Assembly (NCBI GenBank): GCA_016191785.1
Contig: JACPVJ010000073.1
Coordinates: 1 to 62,460 of the forward strand
From: Myxococcales bacterium
GTDB lineage: Bacteria > Myxococcota_A > Polyangia > Polyangiales > Polyangiaceae
Direction: 5' to 3'
Length of the DNA: 62,460 nt
Part shown: one piece after another, positions 44,626-53,670 of the stretch
Numbering within the stretch: the stretch's first letter is position 1
How the letters are laid out: every line of letters begins with the position of its first letter
Translations under genes and position numbers: made by a program
The notes under the pieces: generated by a model
What the model saw: only the letters and a program-made list of their open reading frames with translations
The model's database searches: none
Told to the model about the DNA's origin: nothing

Positions 44626-45744
44626 TCAGTCGTCGCGGTTCCTGCCCGGCTCGTCGCCGTCGTTCGTGGAGACCGGCTCCCGCCCGCGCGACAGCGCCGC
44701 GCTGACGGCATCTGCCGTCGCGCCCACCAGCGGGACCACGCTCGCGTAGTCCATGCGCGTCGGGCCGATCACACCCACCGCGCCGCCCGGCCGGCCGTCT
44801 TCGACGATCGGCGCGGCCACCAGGCTCATCGGGATCCCGACGGCCTGGCTGGTCTCTTCACCCAAGAACACCTGGACGCGCGCCGAGCTGAGCGCCCGAT
44901 CGAGCAACATCACCAGGCGCTCGCGGTCTTCGAGCATCCGCATCATGCCGCGCAGCTCTTCGGTGCTGGCGAAGCCCGGGCGCTCGAGCAAGCGCGCCTG
45001 ACCTTCGATCACCACGTCGACGGCGCGCCCGACGCCCTCGATGGCCGAGCTCACCAGCGAGAGCCCCAGCTGCCTGAGCGAAGCGAGCTCGTCTTGGCTG
45101 TCGGCCAGGGCCCGCGCAAAGTGCTCGCGCACCTCGACCAGGCTCCGGCCACCCAACCCCTCTTCGAGCGCGTTGTGCAGGCGGGTCAGCTCGGACTCGG
45201 CGATCGGGGCCTCGAGGCTGATGAAGCGGTTCTCGACGCTGCCGTCCGAGAAGACGATCACGCTCAAGAGCTCCGTCGGTCGGGTCGGGATGAACCTCAC
45301 CTTGAGCACGGTCCGCGTCTCGATGCGCGGCCGGACCAAGATGGCGGCAGCGCCCGTCAGATCCGAGAGCAGTCGGCCCGTCTGGCGGAGCAGGTCCGGG
45401 CCGGCGTGGGGGTCGGTCAGCAGCTCTTCGATGCGGTGGGCCTCCTCTTCCGACAGCTGACGCACTCGCATCAGCGCGTCGATGAACAGGCGGAAGGCCT
45501 TCTCGGTGGGCACCCGGCCGGCGGAGGTGTGGGGCTGCGCCAGGTACCCGGCGTCCTCGAGGTCGGCCAGCACGTTTCGGATCGTGGCCGCCGACAGGTC
45601 GAAGCCGTACTTCTTGACCAGGGTCCGGCTGCCGACGGGCTCGCCGGTGGCGATGAACTCGGTGACCACCGAATACAAGATCGAGCGGGCGCGCTTGGGG
45701 AGCGGCTGGGACAACGTCCCGAAGATTCTCCACGGGGGGCCCAT
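44626..45744 (-). CDS. hrcA: Heat-inducible transcription repressor HrcA
   Basis: HrcA represses heat-shock genes by binding CIRCE elements. The 372-residue protein has the winged-helix start ('ARSILYSVVTEFIATGEPVG', SRTLVKKYGFDLSAATIRNVLADLE, YLAQPHTSAGRVPTEKAF) and the GAF-like regulatory domain with 'VGVIGPTRMDYASVVPLVGA'. I use ATG 45744; the open frame continues to 45891 over the divergent gene's promoter. It is not next to grpE-dnaK-dnaJ or groESL, and I see no CIRCE (TTAGCACTC-N9-GAGTGCTAA) in the window, so its targets are elsewhere. Confidence 0.94.
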   Translation of the reverse strand: MGPPWRIFGTLSQPLPKRARSILYSVVTEFIATGEPVGSRTLVKKYGFDLSAATIRNVLADLEDAGYLAQPHTSAGRVPTEKAFRLFIDALMRVRQLSEEEAHRIEELLTDPHAGPDLLRQTGRLLSDLTGAAAILVRPRIETRTVLKVRFIPTRPTELLSVIVFSDGSVENRFISLEAPIAESELTRLHNALEEGLGGRSLVEVREHFARALADSQDELASLRQLGLSLVSSAIEGVGRAVDVVIEGQARLLERPGFASTEELRGMMRMLEDRERLVMLLDRALSSARVQVFLGEETSQAVGIPMSLVAAPIVEDGRPGGAVGVIGPTRMDYASVVPLVGATADAVSAALSRGREPVSTNDGDEPGRNRDD

Positions 45745-45824
45745 CGTCAATTCGGCTGCGGGGGGAAAACCGGGCAATTCCCCCGTGCTTCGGTAAGTCT
45801 CGAGCCCCTCGGGCAGCGAAATCC

Positions 45825-45854
45825 TTGACACTTTTCCGGCCGGTGCGGTTTGAT
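45825..45854 (+). promoter_or_regulatory. Predicted sigma-70 promoter of the response-regulator gene
   Basis: Perfect -35 TTGACA (45825-45830), 18-base spacer and TTTGAT (45849-45854). The strong ribosome site GGGAGGA (45882-45888) and TTG start follow at a suitable distance. Confidence 0.6.
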
Positions 45855-45893
45855 CCCGCGACCGACCGAATCCTCGGCCGCGGGAGGACACCT

Positions 45894-46691
45894 TTGACCA
45901 CGACGCTGCTGGCTATCGACGACAGCAAGACGATGCGCAAGGTGCTCGAGATCACCTTCTCGGGCGACACCTACAAGGTACTTCTCGCCGAGAATGCCCA
46001 GCAGGCTCTCGAGAAGTTGCGTTCCGAGAAGCCCACTCTGGCCCTGATCGACGCGAACCTCGGAGCCGCCGGCGGCGGGTACGAGCTCTGCCAGCAGATC
46101 AAGCGCGAGGCGCCCAGCGTCGGCGTGCTGATCTTGTCGAGCAAGCAGCAGCCTTACGACAAGGCGCGCGGCACGTCGGTCGGCGCCGACGAGTTCATGG
46201 ACAAGCCGTTCGACACCCAGCAGCTGCTCGACAAGACGGCAGCGCTCGCTCGGCGACTGGCAGAGGCACCGCCCGCGGCGGCAGCGCGGCCCGCGCCGGC
46301 ACCAGCACCGGCACCAGCACCGGCACCGGCGCCGGCCCCCGCAGCCGCGGCCACGCCCAAGCCTCCGGTCGTCACTCCGCGCCCGGCGGCACCCTCCATG
46401 GGCGCGTCGCCTCGCCCGCACGTCCAGACCCTGGTGGGCGGGCCGGCAGCCCAGATCCCGAGCCCTGCACCGGCGCCCGCCGCTGCTCCCGCGGTCGCGG
46501 TCGCGGCCGCGGCCACTGCCGGCAACGGGCAGTTCGCCGAGCGCCTCTCGGGGCTTGGTCTCAGCAAAGAGCAGGTCGACGGCGTGCTCGCGCTCTCGCG
46601 CGAGGTCGTCGAGCAAGTGGTGTGGGAGGTCGTTCCCACTCTCGCCGAGACCCTGATCAAAGAAGAGATCCGCCGGCTCACCGCCGAGTGA
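45894..46691 (+). CDS. Response regulator: receiver, Pro/Ala linker and C-terminal helical domain
   Basis: The 265-residue protein starts at a TTG with GGGAGGA 5 bases upstream; an ATG-less upstream frame is rejected. The receiver (1-125) is intact: Asp 9-10, phospho-acceptor Asp 53, Ser 82/83 and Lys 104 in FMDKPF. A PAPAPA-type linker of about 90 residues follows, then a C-terminal domain of about 50 residues ('LSKEQVDGVLALSREVVEQV', VWEVVPTLAETLIKEEIRRL). The layout (receiver, Pro-rich linker, short helical end) recalls myxobacterial polarity regulators such as RomR, and the last helices recall PopZ-like oligomerisation regions. Both are analogies, not assignments. Confidence 0.87.
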   Translation: MTTTLLAIDDSKTMRKVLEITFSGDTYKVLLAENAQQALEKLRSEKPTLALIDANLGAAGGGYELCQQIKREAPSVGVLILSSKQQPYDKARGTSVGADEFMDKPFDTQQLLDKTAALARRLAEAPPAAAARPAPAPAPAPAPAPAPAPAAAATPKPPVVTPRPAAPSMGASPRPHVQTLVGGPAAQIPSPAPAPAAAPAVAVAAAATAGNGQFAERLSGLGLSKEQVDGVLALSREVVEQVVWEVVPTLAETLIKEEIRRLTAE

Positions 46692-46717
46692 GCGCCGCGG
46701 CGCTATCCTGAATTCGG

Positions 46718-47443
46718 ATGGCGTATCGCGACGAAGAGCAGCACCTGCGCGCGCGCGTCGCGGATCTCGAGGAAGAGCTCGCGGCCGCCCAGCAGCGCAT
46801 CCGCCTGCTCGAGCAACCGAGCGCCAGCGAGTCGCGGGGCATCGGCGAGCGGCTGGCCGGCGGCAAGGTCCGGATCGTCCACGAAGAAGAGCTGGTCGGC
46901 GAGCTTCCACCCGAAGCCCACGAAGAGATCATCGAGGTGCTGCGTCGGCGGTACAACGTGCTGGGCCAGGCCACTAGCGTGGGCAAGAGCCTGGCGTGGT
47001 CGAACGTGCAGCCCCAAGGCGCGCGCGCCGTCGAGGTGAGCGTCAGCGTTCGGAACGGCAAGACCACGGTGCGCGGGGTGGAGCGCCTCGGGAACCTCGC
47101 CGGGGCGCTGTTCGGCGGCATCGTCGGCGGCGTGGGCGGGGGCGGCATGGCCGCGGTCGTCCCCCTCGCGATGGCGCTCGGGAGCCTGGCCGCCATCCCG
47201 CTTCTGATCGTGCTCTGGGTGACCCTGATCTACGCGATCGTTCGCTTCGCCTTCTCACGCGTCGCCGCCGTTCGCGAGCGCGAGCTTCGGGCCGCCATCG
47301 ACGAGGTCACGGGTGTGGCCCGAAGCAACCTTCGCCCAGCGACGCCCGAGAAGGTGCGCGTCGCGGACGGCGAGGCTCGCGACGAAGCGGAGACCCCCGA
47401 CGACGCGGAGGGCGTCGAAGCGCGTCGCGCGCGCCGCGAGTGA
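46718..47443 (+). CDS. Membrane protein with N-terminal coiled coil
   Basis: The 241-residue product has a short coiled coil (about 5-33, RARVADLEEELAAAQQRIRL), a soluble central domain (about 45-120, 'PPEAHEEIIEVLRRRYNVLG', VEVSVSVRNGKTTVRG), and two closely packed Gly/Ala-rich membrane segments (about 125-175). A helical Arg/Glu-rich tail completes it. I do not recognise the family. It follows the response regulator by 26 bases and may be cotranscribed. Confidence 0.75.
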   Translation: MAYRDEEQHLRARVADLEEELAAAQQRIRLLEQPSASESRGIGERLAGGKVRIVHEEELVGELPPEAHEEIIEVLRRRYNVLGQATSVGKSLAWSNVQPQGARAVEVSVSVRNGKTTVRGVERLGNLAGALFGGIVGGVGGGGMAAVVPLAMALGSLAAIPLLIVLWVTLIYAIVRFAFSRVAAVRERELRAAIDEVTGVARSNLRPATPEKVRVADGEARDEAETPDDAEGVEARRARRE

Positions 47444-47537
47444 ACGGCAGCGCTCGCCCGATCGGGCCCGGTTCTCCCGCGTCCCGGTCGATCGCGTGGT
47501 CTATCGCCGAGCAGTGCGCTAGAAACTCGGGCTCGTC

Positions 47538-50333
47538 ATGACCGAGCTTCCCAAAGCCTACGAGCCCGCGGACGTCGAGCCGCGCTGGTACGAGTTCTGG
47601 CAGTCCGAGGGCGTGTTCCGTGCCAGCGTCGACCCGAACGACCAGCGCCCGGCCTACGTGATCGCGCTGCCGCCGCCCAACGTGACCGGCTCGCTGCACA
47701 TGGGGCACGCGCTGATGGGCACGTTGGAAGACGCGCTGATCCGTCACCAGCGCATGCTCGGGAAGAACACGCTGTGGCAGCCCGGCATCGACCACGCGGG
47801 GATCGCCACCCAGACCGTCGTCGAGCGTCAGCTTCGGCGAGAGAACCTGAGCCGCCACGATCTGGGCCGCGAGAAGTTCGTCGAGCGCATCTGGGAGTGG
47901 AAAGAGCAGAGCGGCGGGCGCATCGCCGAGCAGATGCGCGCCCTCGGCTGTTCGGCCGACTGGGAACGCACCAAGTTCACCATGGACCCGGAGCTGAGCC
48001 GGGCGGTGAAAGAGAGCTTCGTGCGGCTGTACGAAGACGGCCTCATCTACCGCGCGACGCGCCTGATCAACTGGTGCAGCGATTGCCGCACCGCGCTGAG
48101 CGACCTCGAGGTCGAGAACGAAGAGGCCCAGGGCGAGCTCTACGAGTTCGCGTACCCCGTGGCCGACGCCGACGCCGGCGCGGGGGTGACCGAGCTCGTC
48201 GTGGCGACCACCCGGCCCGAGACCATGCTGGGCGACACCGCGGTGGCGGTGCACCCCGACGACCCGCGCTACCGGCACCTTCACGGCAAGCAGCTGAAGC
48301 ACCCCTTCGTAGATCGCCTGATCCCGGTGATCACCGACGCGATCTTGGTGGACATGGCCTTCGGCACCGGCGCGGTGAAGGTGACCCCGGCCCACGACTT
48401 CAACGACTTTGCCACCGGCAAGCGCCACGGGCTCGCCGAGATCAACATCTTGAACCTGGACGGCACCGTCAACGCCGAGGGCGCGACCTTCCAGGGGCAG
48501 ACCGTGAAGCAAGCCCGCAAGGCGGTGAAGGCCGCGCTGGCCGAGAAGGGCCTGGAGCGCGGGAGCAAGCCCCACGCGCTGATGCTGCCCCGTTGCCAGC
48601 GCTGCAACACCGTGGTCGAGCCCATGGTCAGCACCCAGTGGTTCGTGAAGATGCAGCCGCTGGCCGAGCCCGCCATCTTGGCGGTCAAGGGCGGGCGCAC
48701 CCAGATCGTCCCGGAAGAGTGGGCCAAGACCTACTTCCACTGGCTCGAGAACATCCAGGACTGGTGCATCTCGCGCCAGCTCTGGTGGGGGCACCAGATC
48801 CCCGCGTTCCACTGCAGCTGCGGCGAGGTGATCGTCACGCGCGACGAGCACCCGAGCGCGTGTCCGAAGTGCAAAGCGGGCACGTTGACCCGTGACCCCG
48901 ACGTGCTCGACACGTGGTTCTCGAGCGCGCTCTGGCCCTTCTCGACCCTCGGTTGGCCCGACGACACGGTGGCGCTCCGGCGGTTCTACCCTTCGAGCGA
49001 CATGGAGACGGGCTACGACATCCTGTTCTTCTGGGTCGCGCGCATGATGATGATGGGCCTCTACTTCATGAAAGACGTGCCGTTCCGGCGCGTGCTGCTC
49101 CACGGTCTGGTGGTGGACGAGACCGGCGACAAGATGAGCAAGGTCAAGGGCAACACCATCGACCCGCTCGACCTGATCCACGGCGCATCGTTCGAGACGG
49201 TGGTGCAGAAGGCCTTGCCCGGCGCGCCGGTGGCCGAGGCGCTCTCCAAGTTCAGGCGCGCGTATCCCTCGACCGCGCAGATGGGTCAGGGCTTCCCCGC
49301 GTATGGCACCGACGCGCTCCGCCTCACCCTCTGCAGCTATTCGCCTCAGGCCAAGCGCATCGCCCTCTCGCCCAAGCGCATCGAGGGTTACCGGAACTTC
49401 TGCAACAAGCTGTACAACGCCACCCGCTTCTCGCTGCCCAACATCGAGGGCGTGGTGCTCACCGACGCTCCGCCCGAGCCGAAGCTCTTGATGAACCGCT
49501 GGATCCTCTCGCGCCTCGCGGGGGCCGTCGCGGCGAGCAGCGAGAGCATCGTGGGCTTCCGCCTCGACGAGGGCGCGAGCGCGCTCTACCGCTTCGTGTG
49601 GGACGAGCTCTGCCCCTCTTACCTCGAGGCGTGCAAGCCCGTGTTCCAGGCCGGCAGCCCGGACGAGCAGGCCGAGACGAGGCAGACGCTCGCGCACTCC
49701 ATCGAGACCGTGCTCCGCGCGCTGCATCCCTACGCGCCGTTCATCACGGAAGAGCTGTGGCAACGCGTGCCGAAGCCGGCGTCCCGACCGAAGTCGATCG
49801 CGCTCGCGCCGTACCCCAGCGCCAGCGACGGCCGACCGGACGCCGACGCCGAGCGGGACTTCGGGGCGGTGATCGGCGCCATCGGCGCGGCGCGCGTCGT
49901 GCGCAGCGAGCACGAGGTGCATCCGGGGGCCCAGATCCCGCTGCACCTGCGCGCCAGCGGCTCGCTCGCGCGCCTGCTCGAGAGCGAGCAGCGCCTGATC
50001 TCGTTCTTGGTCAAGACCGAAGGGGCGCCGGTGATCGAGCCGCCCGGCGGCCCGCGCCCCAAGGGCCATGTGCTGACGGTGGCGGGGGATGTCGAGGTGC
50101 TGGTCGGCCTGGTGGGGCTGGTGGACGCTGCCCACGAAGGGGACCGCATCCAGCGCTCGATCAAGAAGATCGACAAGGACATCGAGTCGCTGGAGAAGCG
50201 CTTGGCGAACAAGAGCTTCGTCGACAAGGCGCCGCCCGAAGTGGTGGCCGAAGCCCAAGAGCAGCTCGACGGGCTGCGCCGTCAGAAGGCGCGCCTCGAA
50301 GAGGGCCGGTCGCTGGTGGACGAGCTGAAGTAA
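47538..50333 (+). CDS. valS: Valyl-tRNA synthetase
   Basis: ValRS charges tRNA-Val and edits misactivated threonine. The 931 residues fit the family. Motifs seen: PPPNVTGSLHMGHAL (HIGH variant HMGH), WQPGIDHAGIATQ, the CP1 editing domain with TTRPETMLGDTAVAV, 'WCISRQLWWGHQIPAFHCSC' with a zinc-finger-like Cys set, DVLDTWFSSALWPF, KMSKVKGN and the C-terminal ValRS coiled coil (KKIDKDIESLEKRLANKSFV). It ends 3 bases before the convergent beta-helix gene. Confidence 0.97.
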   Translation: MTELPKAYEPADVEPRWYEFWQSEGVFRASVDPNDQRPAYVIALPPPNVTGSLHMGHALMGTLEDALIRHQRMLGKNTLWQPGIDHAGIATQTVVERQLRRENLSRHDLGREKFVERIWEWKEQSGGRIAEQMRALGCSADWERTKFTMDPELSRAVKESFVRLYEDGLIYRATRLINWCSDCRTALSDLEVENEEAQGELYEFAYPVADADAGAGVTELVVATTRPETMLGDTAVAVHPDDPRYRHLHGKQLKHPFVDRLIPVITDAILVDMAFGTGAVKVTPAHDFNDFATGKRHGLAEINILNLDGTVNAEGATFQGQTVKQARKAVKAALAEKGLERGSKPHALMLPRCQRCNTVVEPMVSTQWFVKMQPLAEPAILAVKGGRTQIVPEEWAKTYFHWLENIQDWCISRQLWWGHQIPAFHCSCGEVIVTRDEHPSACPKCKAGTLTRDPDVLDTWFSSALWPFSTLGWPDDTVALRRFYPSSDMETGYDILFFWVARMMMMGLYFMKDVPFRRVLLHGLVVDETGDKMSKVKGNTIDPLDLIHGASFETVVQKALPGAPVAEALSKFRRAYPSTAQMGQGFPAYGTDALRLTLCSYSPQAKRIALSPKRIEGYRNFCNKLYNATRFSLPNIEGVVLTDAPPEPKLLMNRWILSRLAGAVAASSESIVGFRLDEGASALYRFVWDELCPSYLEACKPVFQAGSPDEQAETRQTLAHSIETVLRALHPYAPFITEELWQRVPKPASRPKSIALAPYPSASDGRPDADAERDFGAVIGAIGAARVVRSEHEVHPGAQIPLHLRASGSLARLLESEQRLISFLVKTEGAPVIEPPGGPRPKGHVLTVAGDVEVLVGLVGLVDAAHEGDRIQRSIKKIDKDIESLEKRLANKSFVDKAPPEVVAEAQEQLDGLRRQKARLEEGRSLVDELK

Positions 50334-50336
50334 GCG

Positions 50337-51956
50337 TCAGCGCCGCCGGCGCGCGGCCAGGAGGACCAAGAGCGCTGCGCCGAGCAGCCCCAGGTCGCGC
50401 CCACTGCTTCGCGAGGGCACGCGGCAGCCGCAGCCCCCGTCGTCGTCACCACCGTCACCGCCAGCCTTGCCTGCCGCGCCGCCACTGCCGCTGCCACCGG
50501 TGGCGGGCATGCCGCCGCTGGCGTTGCCCGCAGCTCCAGCGCTGCCGGCCGTGCCGCCCCCGGCGGCGCTGCCCGCGGTCCCGCCGCTGGCGCTGCCCCC
50601 GGTTCCACCGCCGCCCCCCGTGCCGCCGGTCGGGACCACGCTCGGGTCGTGCCACTCGTAGGCGCCGAGATCGAAGCCCGCGCCCTGCGGCCGGGCGATC
50701 TTGTCGGCGTCGAGGGCCGGCGCGAGGTCCTTCACGCCCTTGTCGATGGCGGGCGAGGTCTTGGTCAGTCGCAGGTCCCACTTGGGCGCGGTGGGGCTGA
50801 GGAAGTAGGTCGCCAGCGTGCCGCCGGTCAAGGTCACGTTGTGGTCTTCGGTCACGTTGGTGCCCTTCACGTCGAAGTCCGTCGCCAGGTTGTTGCGCAC
50901 CACCACGTTCTGGCTGGGCGTGCCGTTCTTGTGGGCCGTCACCATGATCCACGGCGGGCCCGGCTTGACGGCGTCGGTGTCCATCACGGTGTTGTTGACG
51001 ACGCGCGAGTCCTTGGCGCCATAGAGCGAGATGCCGTGCCAGTGGTTGGTGATCACCACGTTGTTCTCGACCACCCAGCCGGTGAACGTGCCGTCGAAGC
51101 AGCCGATGCCCTGCATCGTGCCCTTCAGCTTCTGCGCGGGGTCTTCGTTGCCGATGAAGACGTTGCCTCGCAAGGTCATGTTCTTGACCTCGCCCGTCCC
51201 CACGCCGCCGCCGCCCACCGACCAGCTCTGGAACCCGTCGTCGTGGTTCGAGTCGACCGAGTCGTCCAGGTACGAGTTTTTGATCAGGTTGTACTGAAAG
51301 GTCTCGTCGTCGCCCAGGCCGCGCAGGCCGTCGGCTGAGAAGTTCACGATGCTGTTGCCCTCGACCAGCACCTTGCTGGCGTCAGCGGTGATCCCGAACC
51401 GCACGTTCTTGACCTTGTTGTTGCGCGCCACCGAGTCAGCGCCCCTGAGCGAGATGCCGCTGCTGGCCGCCAGCCACTCGGGCGCCCCCCAGGCCGAAGC
51501 GTCGGGCACGGTGAAGAGGTCGCAGCCCTCGATCGTGACCTTGGACGAGCTGGTCTGAACCTCGACCATGGTGATCGAGCCGCTGGCGGTGCCGAAAGAA
51601 GGGCTCACAAAGACGTTGCGCAGGACCCAGCCGCTGGTGTTGCTGAAGCGCACGTGTCTCAGCTTCGGGCTCTGGCCCGCATCGGCCTCCACGCTGATGG
51701 GCGGCGCGTAGCTGCCTCCGTTGAACAGCGCCTCGCCGTGGTAGCCGGTCTTCAGATGCACGGTGTCACCCGCCTTGATCGCCTTGCCGAAGTGACCCGC
51801 GCCGATCACCTCTTCCAGCGTCTTCCAGGGCTTGGCGGCGCTGCCGTCGCCGGTGGCGGCGCCGGCCGCTGGGTCGACATGAAAATCTGCCGCCTGGGCC
51901 CACGACGAGACCGACACCACGAGACCCAGCGCGGGAGCGACGAGCGATCGTTTCAT
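50337..51956 (-). CDS. Secreted right-handed parallel beta-helix protein with MYXO-CTERM-like tail
   Basis: The 539-residue protein has a Sec signal (MKRSLVAPALGLVVSVSSWA), an N-terminal cap with DFHVDPAAGAATGDGSAAKP, and beta-helix coils rich in Asn turns ('WVVENNVVITNHWHGISLYG', RVVNNTVMDTD), as in pectate-lyase/NosD-fold proteins. The end has a Gly/Ser/Thr linker, a C-G-C motif, a hydrophobic segment LGLLGAALLVLLA and a final RRRR. This is the MYXO-CTERM sorting signal, believed to be processed by a myxosortase for surface display. It may bind or cut a polysaccharide; no catalytic residues are assigned. Confidence 0.9.
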   Translation of the reverse strand: MKRSLVAPALGLVVSVSSWAQAADFHVDPAAGAATGDGSAAKPWKTLEEVIGAGHFGKAIKAGDTVHLKTGYHGEALFNGGSYAPPISVEADAGQSPKLRHVRFSNTSGWVLRNVFVSPSFGTASGSITMVEVQTSSSKVTIEGCDLFTVPDASAWGAPEWLAASSGISLRGADSVARNNKVKNVRFGITADASKVLVEGNSIVNFSADGLRGLGDDETFQYNLIKNSYLDDSVDSNHDDGFQSWSVGGGGVGTGEVKNMTLRGNVFIGNEDPAQKLKGTMQGIGCFDGTFTGWVVENNVVITNHWHGISLYGAKDSRVVNNTVMDTDAVKPGPPWIMVTAHKNGTPSQNVVVRNNLATDFDVKGTNVTEDHNVTLTGGTLATYFLSPTAPKWDLRLTKTSPAIDKGVKDLAPALDADKIARPQGAGFDLGAYEWHDPSVVPTGGTGGGGGTGGSASGGTAGSAAGGGTAGSAGAAGNASGGMPATGGSGSGGAAGKAGGDGGDDDGGCGCRVPSRSSGRDLGLLGAALLVLLAARRRR

Positions 51957-52194
51957 GCGAGGCACCTCCAGCCGAGCCTCGAGCATAGCCCGGCGGGTCG
52001 AGGCGCAGGCGCGGGACACGTGCGGCAGGTGAGCGATGTCGCACTCGATGATCGCGGGACAGAATTATCCGATTGACATGTGTGTCTGTGTGAGATGCCA
52101 GGAAACATTGTCCGACTCCGTCTCCTTGTTCCCGACAACGCACTACAGCGTCCGAGGGTGCCCGGGGTGAAGTCACCCATCCGGGGGTAACACC

Positions 52195-52926
52195 ATGATG
52201 AAGAAACTCAATTTCGCGGTTTTCGGGACTGTGGCGTTCGCGTTCGTGCTCGGCGCCTGCGGCGTGACGACGGACACGGGCGAGGCCGGTCAGCAAGACA
52301 CCGCGCTGGCCACCAAGAGCCCCATGCTCAACCTGTCGCACATCGAGTGCACCGAGGACGGCAAGGTCCTCGCTCACTTCGTGCTGTTGTTCGCGGGCAA
52401 GGGGCAGCCCGGCGCGCTGAGCGGCACCTACAACGGCGGCGCGTTCGGCCCCGTCGAGGCCACGAAGAGCAGCGGGAACGTCTGGCACTACAACGTGATC
52501 CTGCCCGCTGGCGAGATCGACATCCTCAGCGCCACCACGACCACTTCGAGCGGGCAGACCGTCAGCCTCCACAACCCGGGGGAGTACGCCGGCAACTATC
52601 AGTGCGGCCCCGAGATCGAGCAATGCCCGATCGTGGTAGCGCCCCAGGACGTCTACTGCACCAGTCAGCCCCTCGGAAACCCCGGTGCCGAGTGCGCGGC
52701 GTTCGGGCTGCTGCCGCAGGGCAAGGACGACAACCTGAGCGGGACCAGCTTCATCGCTTCGCAGGACGCCTACGTCGCCATCGTCAAGAGCGGCACGCAC
52801 GGCTGCGAGCCCGGAGAGTCCGCGTATCGCATCTATGTGAACGTGAGCCAGGGTGACACCCTACTGACGCCCGTGGACCAGGGCATCTCGCACGTCACCT
52901 ACTGCGCCTGCCCCGAAGACCAGTGA
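52195..52926 (+). CDS. Lipoprotein with disulphide-rich C-terminal part
   Basis: The 243-residue product has a lipoprotein signal (MMKKLNFAVFGTVAFAFVLGAC), a beta-sandwich-like domain (about 45-140, 'GAFGPVEATKSSGNVWHYNV') and a C-terminal part with eight cysteines ending CACPEDQ. Two adjacent ATGs are possible starts; a G-run lies upstream. The 238-base region before it is less G+C rich than its surroundings and contains TTGACA at 52073-52078 without a good -10, and an inverted repeat GGGTGA-AG-TCACCC close to the start. Function unknown. Confidence 0.8.
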   Translation: MMKKLNFAVFGTVAFAFVLGACGVTTDTGEAGQQDTALATKSPMLNLSHIECTEDGKVLAHFVLLFAGKGQPGALSGTYNGGAFGPVEATKSSGNVWHYNVILPAGEIDILSATTTTSSGQTVSLHNPGEYAGNYQCGPEIEQCPIVVAPQDVYCTSQPLGNPGAECAAFGLLPQGKDDNLSGTSFIASQDAYVAIVKSGTHGCEPGESAYRIYVNVSQGDTLLTPVDQGISHVTYCACPEDQ

Positions 52927-53008
52927 CCGCGACCGCGTGCCAGGCGCGCGACGACTGCAAGAGCGGAAGCTCGTGCTGGAAGTCGCGCGCCTCGCCGTTC
53001 AGCGCTGA

Positions 53009-53554
53009 TCAGCTCGGCGCCGCTTGTGGCGCTGCCGTAGCGGCGGGCCTGGCCTCTTCGAAGGGCGAGGGCAGCGAGGTGGGCTTTGCCGAACGAATCA
53101 GGCCCAGCGCCAGCGCCAGCGACGCGAACAGGAACATCATCCGGAACTCGGGCGTCCAGCTGTCGGTCCACTGATCGAACCGCGCGCCCGCCCGGGCCGG
53201 CCACGACCGAAGGCGCTCGACCCACTCGAGGTCCCGGGCGTCCAGCTTGACGTGGGAGGTGTCGACCGGCGGCGCATGCCGGATCCCGCCTTCGCCTGGG
53301 TCTCGTCCCTCCTCGCGGTCCGCGCGGAGCCGGTCGTAGACGGCGCGGCGCGCCGGGTCCATCAGCACACCCGCGGCGACGTTGATCTGGGCCATCCGGA
53401 GCTCGGCCCGCCGCATGTCGCCCGGGTTCAGATCGGGGTGGCTGACCGACGCCAGCCGGCGGTGGGCTCTGCGGATCTGCGCAGGGGTGGCCGCCCGGGG
53501 GACCTTCAGGACGGCGTATAAATCGATGTCAACGAGCGCCCGTTCGAACCGCAT
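53009..53554 (-). CDS. J-domain protein with C-terminal membrane anchor
   Basis: The 181-residue product starts at ATG 53554 with GGGAGG 5 bases upstream. Residues 8 to about 75 are a J-domain: DLYAVLKVPRAATPAQIRRA, then HPD in SVSHPDLNPGD and a fourth helix 'AAGVLMDPARRAVYDRLRAD'. J-domains recruit and stimulate DnaK. The rest is a soluble helical linker and a membrane segment (about 140-157, 'MMFLFASLALALGLI') with a short Ala/Pro tail. There is no Gly/Phe region or zinc centre, so it is a class C J-protein. An ECF-like promoter motif precedes it. Confidence 0.85.
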   Translation of the reverse strand: MRFERALVDIDLYAVLKVPRAATPAQIRRAHRRLASVSHPDLNPGDMRRAELRMAQINVAAGVLMDPARRAVYDRLRADREEGRDPGEGGIRHAPPVDTSHVKLDARDLEWVERLRSWPARAGARFDQWTDSWTPEFRMMFLFASLALALGLIRSAKPTSLPSPFEEARPAATAAPQAAPS

Positions 53555-53582
53555 GCGCACCTCCCGGCAGATCCATTGGGCT

Positions 53583-53607
53583 GACAGCGGGCCCAGGGGG
53601 AAGTTCC
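53583..53607 (-). promoter_or_regulatory. ECF-sigma-like promoter motif before the J-domain gene
   Basis: On the minus strand GGAACTT (53607-53601), 14 bases and TGTC (53586-53583). It has the same motif and spacing as the site before the AgmX-like gene at 12092. The gene's ribosome site and start follow at a normal distance. It overlaps the palindrome CCAAAATATTTTGG. Confidence 0.5.
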
Positions 53608-53619
53608 AAAATATTTTGG
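53606..53619. promoter_or_regulatory. 14-bp perfect A+T-rich palindrome between J-domain and thioredoxin genes
   Basis: CCAAAATATTTTGG reads the same on both strands, a rare sequence in such G+C-rich DNA. It abuts the -35 of the J-domain gene and lies 52 bases before the thioredoxin ATG, so it could be an operator for both divergent genes. Confidence 0.5.
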
Positions 53620-53670
53620 GCGCGAACCCTCGGGCCCGGCTCGCGGCTCCCACCGGCTGGAGACACCCAC

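Noticed and set aside
44626..45900. CIRCE element near hrcA
   Set aside because: I looked for TTAGCACTC-N9-GAGTGCTAA around hrcA and the divergent gene and found no match.
52073..52101. Full sigma-70 promoter before the 52195 lipoprotein
   Set aside because: TTGACA is perfect, but no -10 hexamer matches at 16-18 bases.
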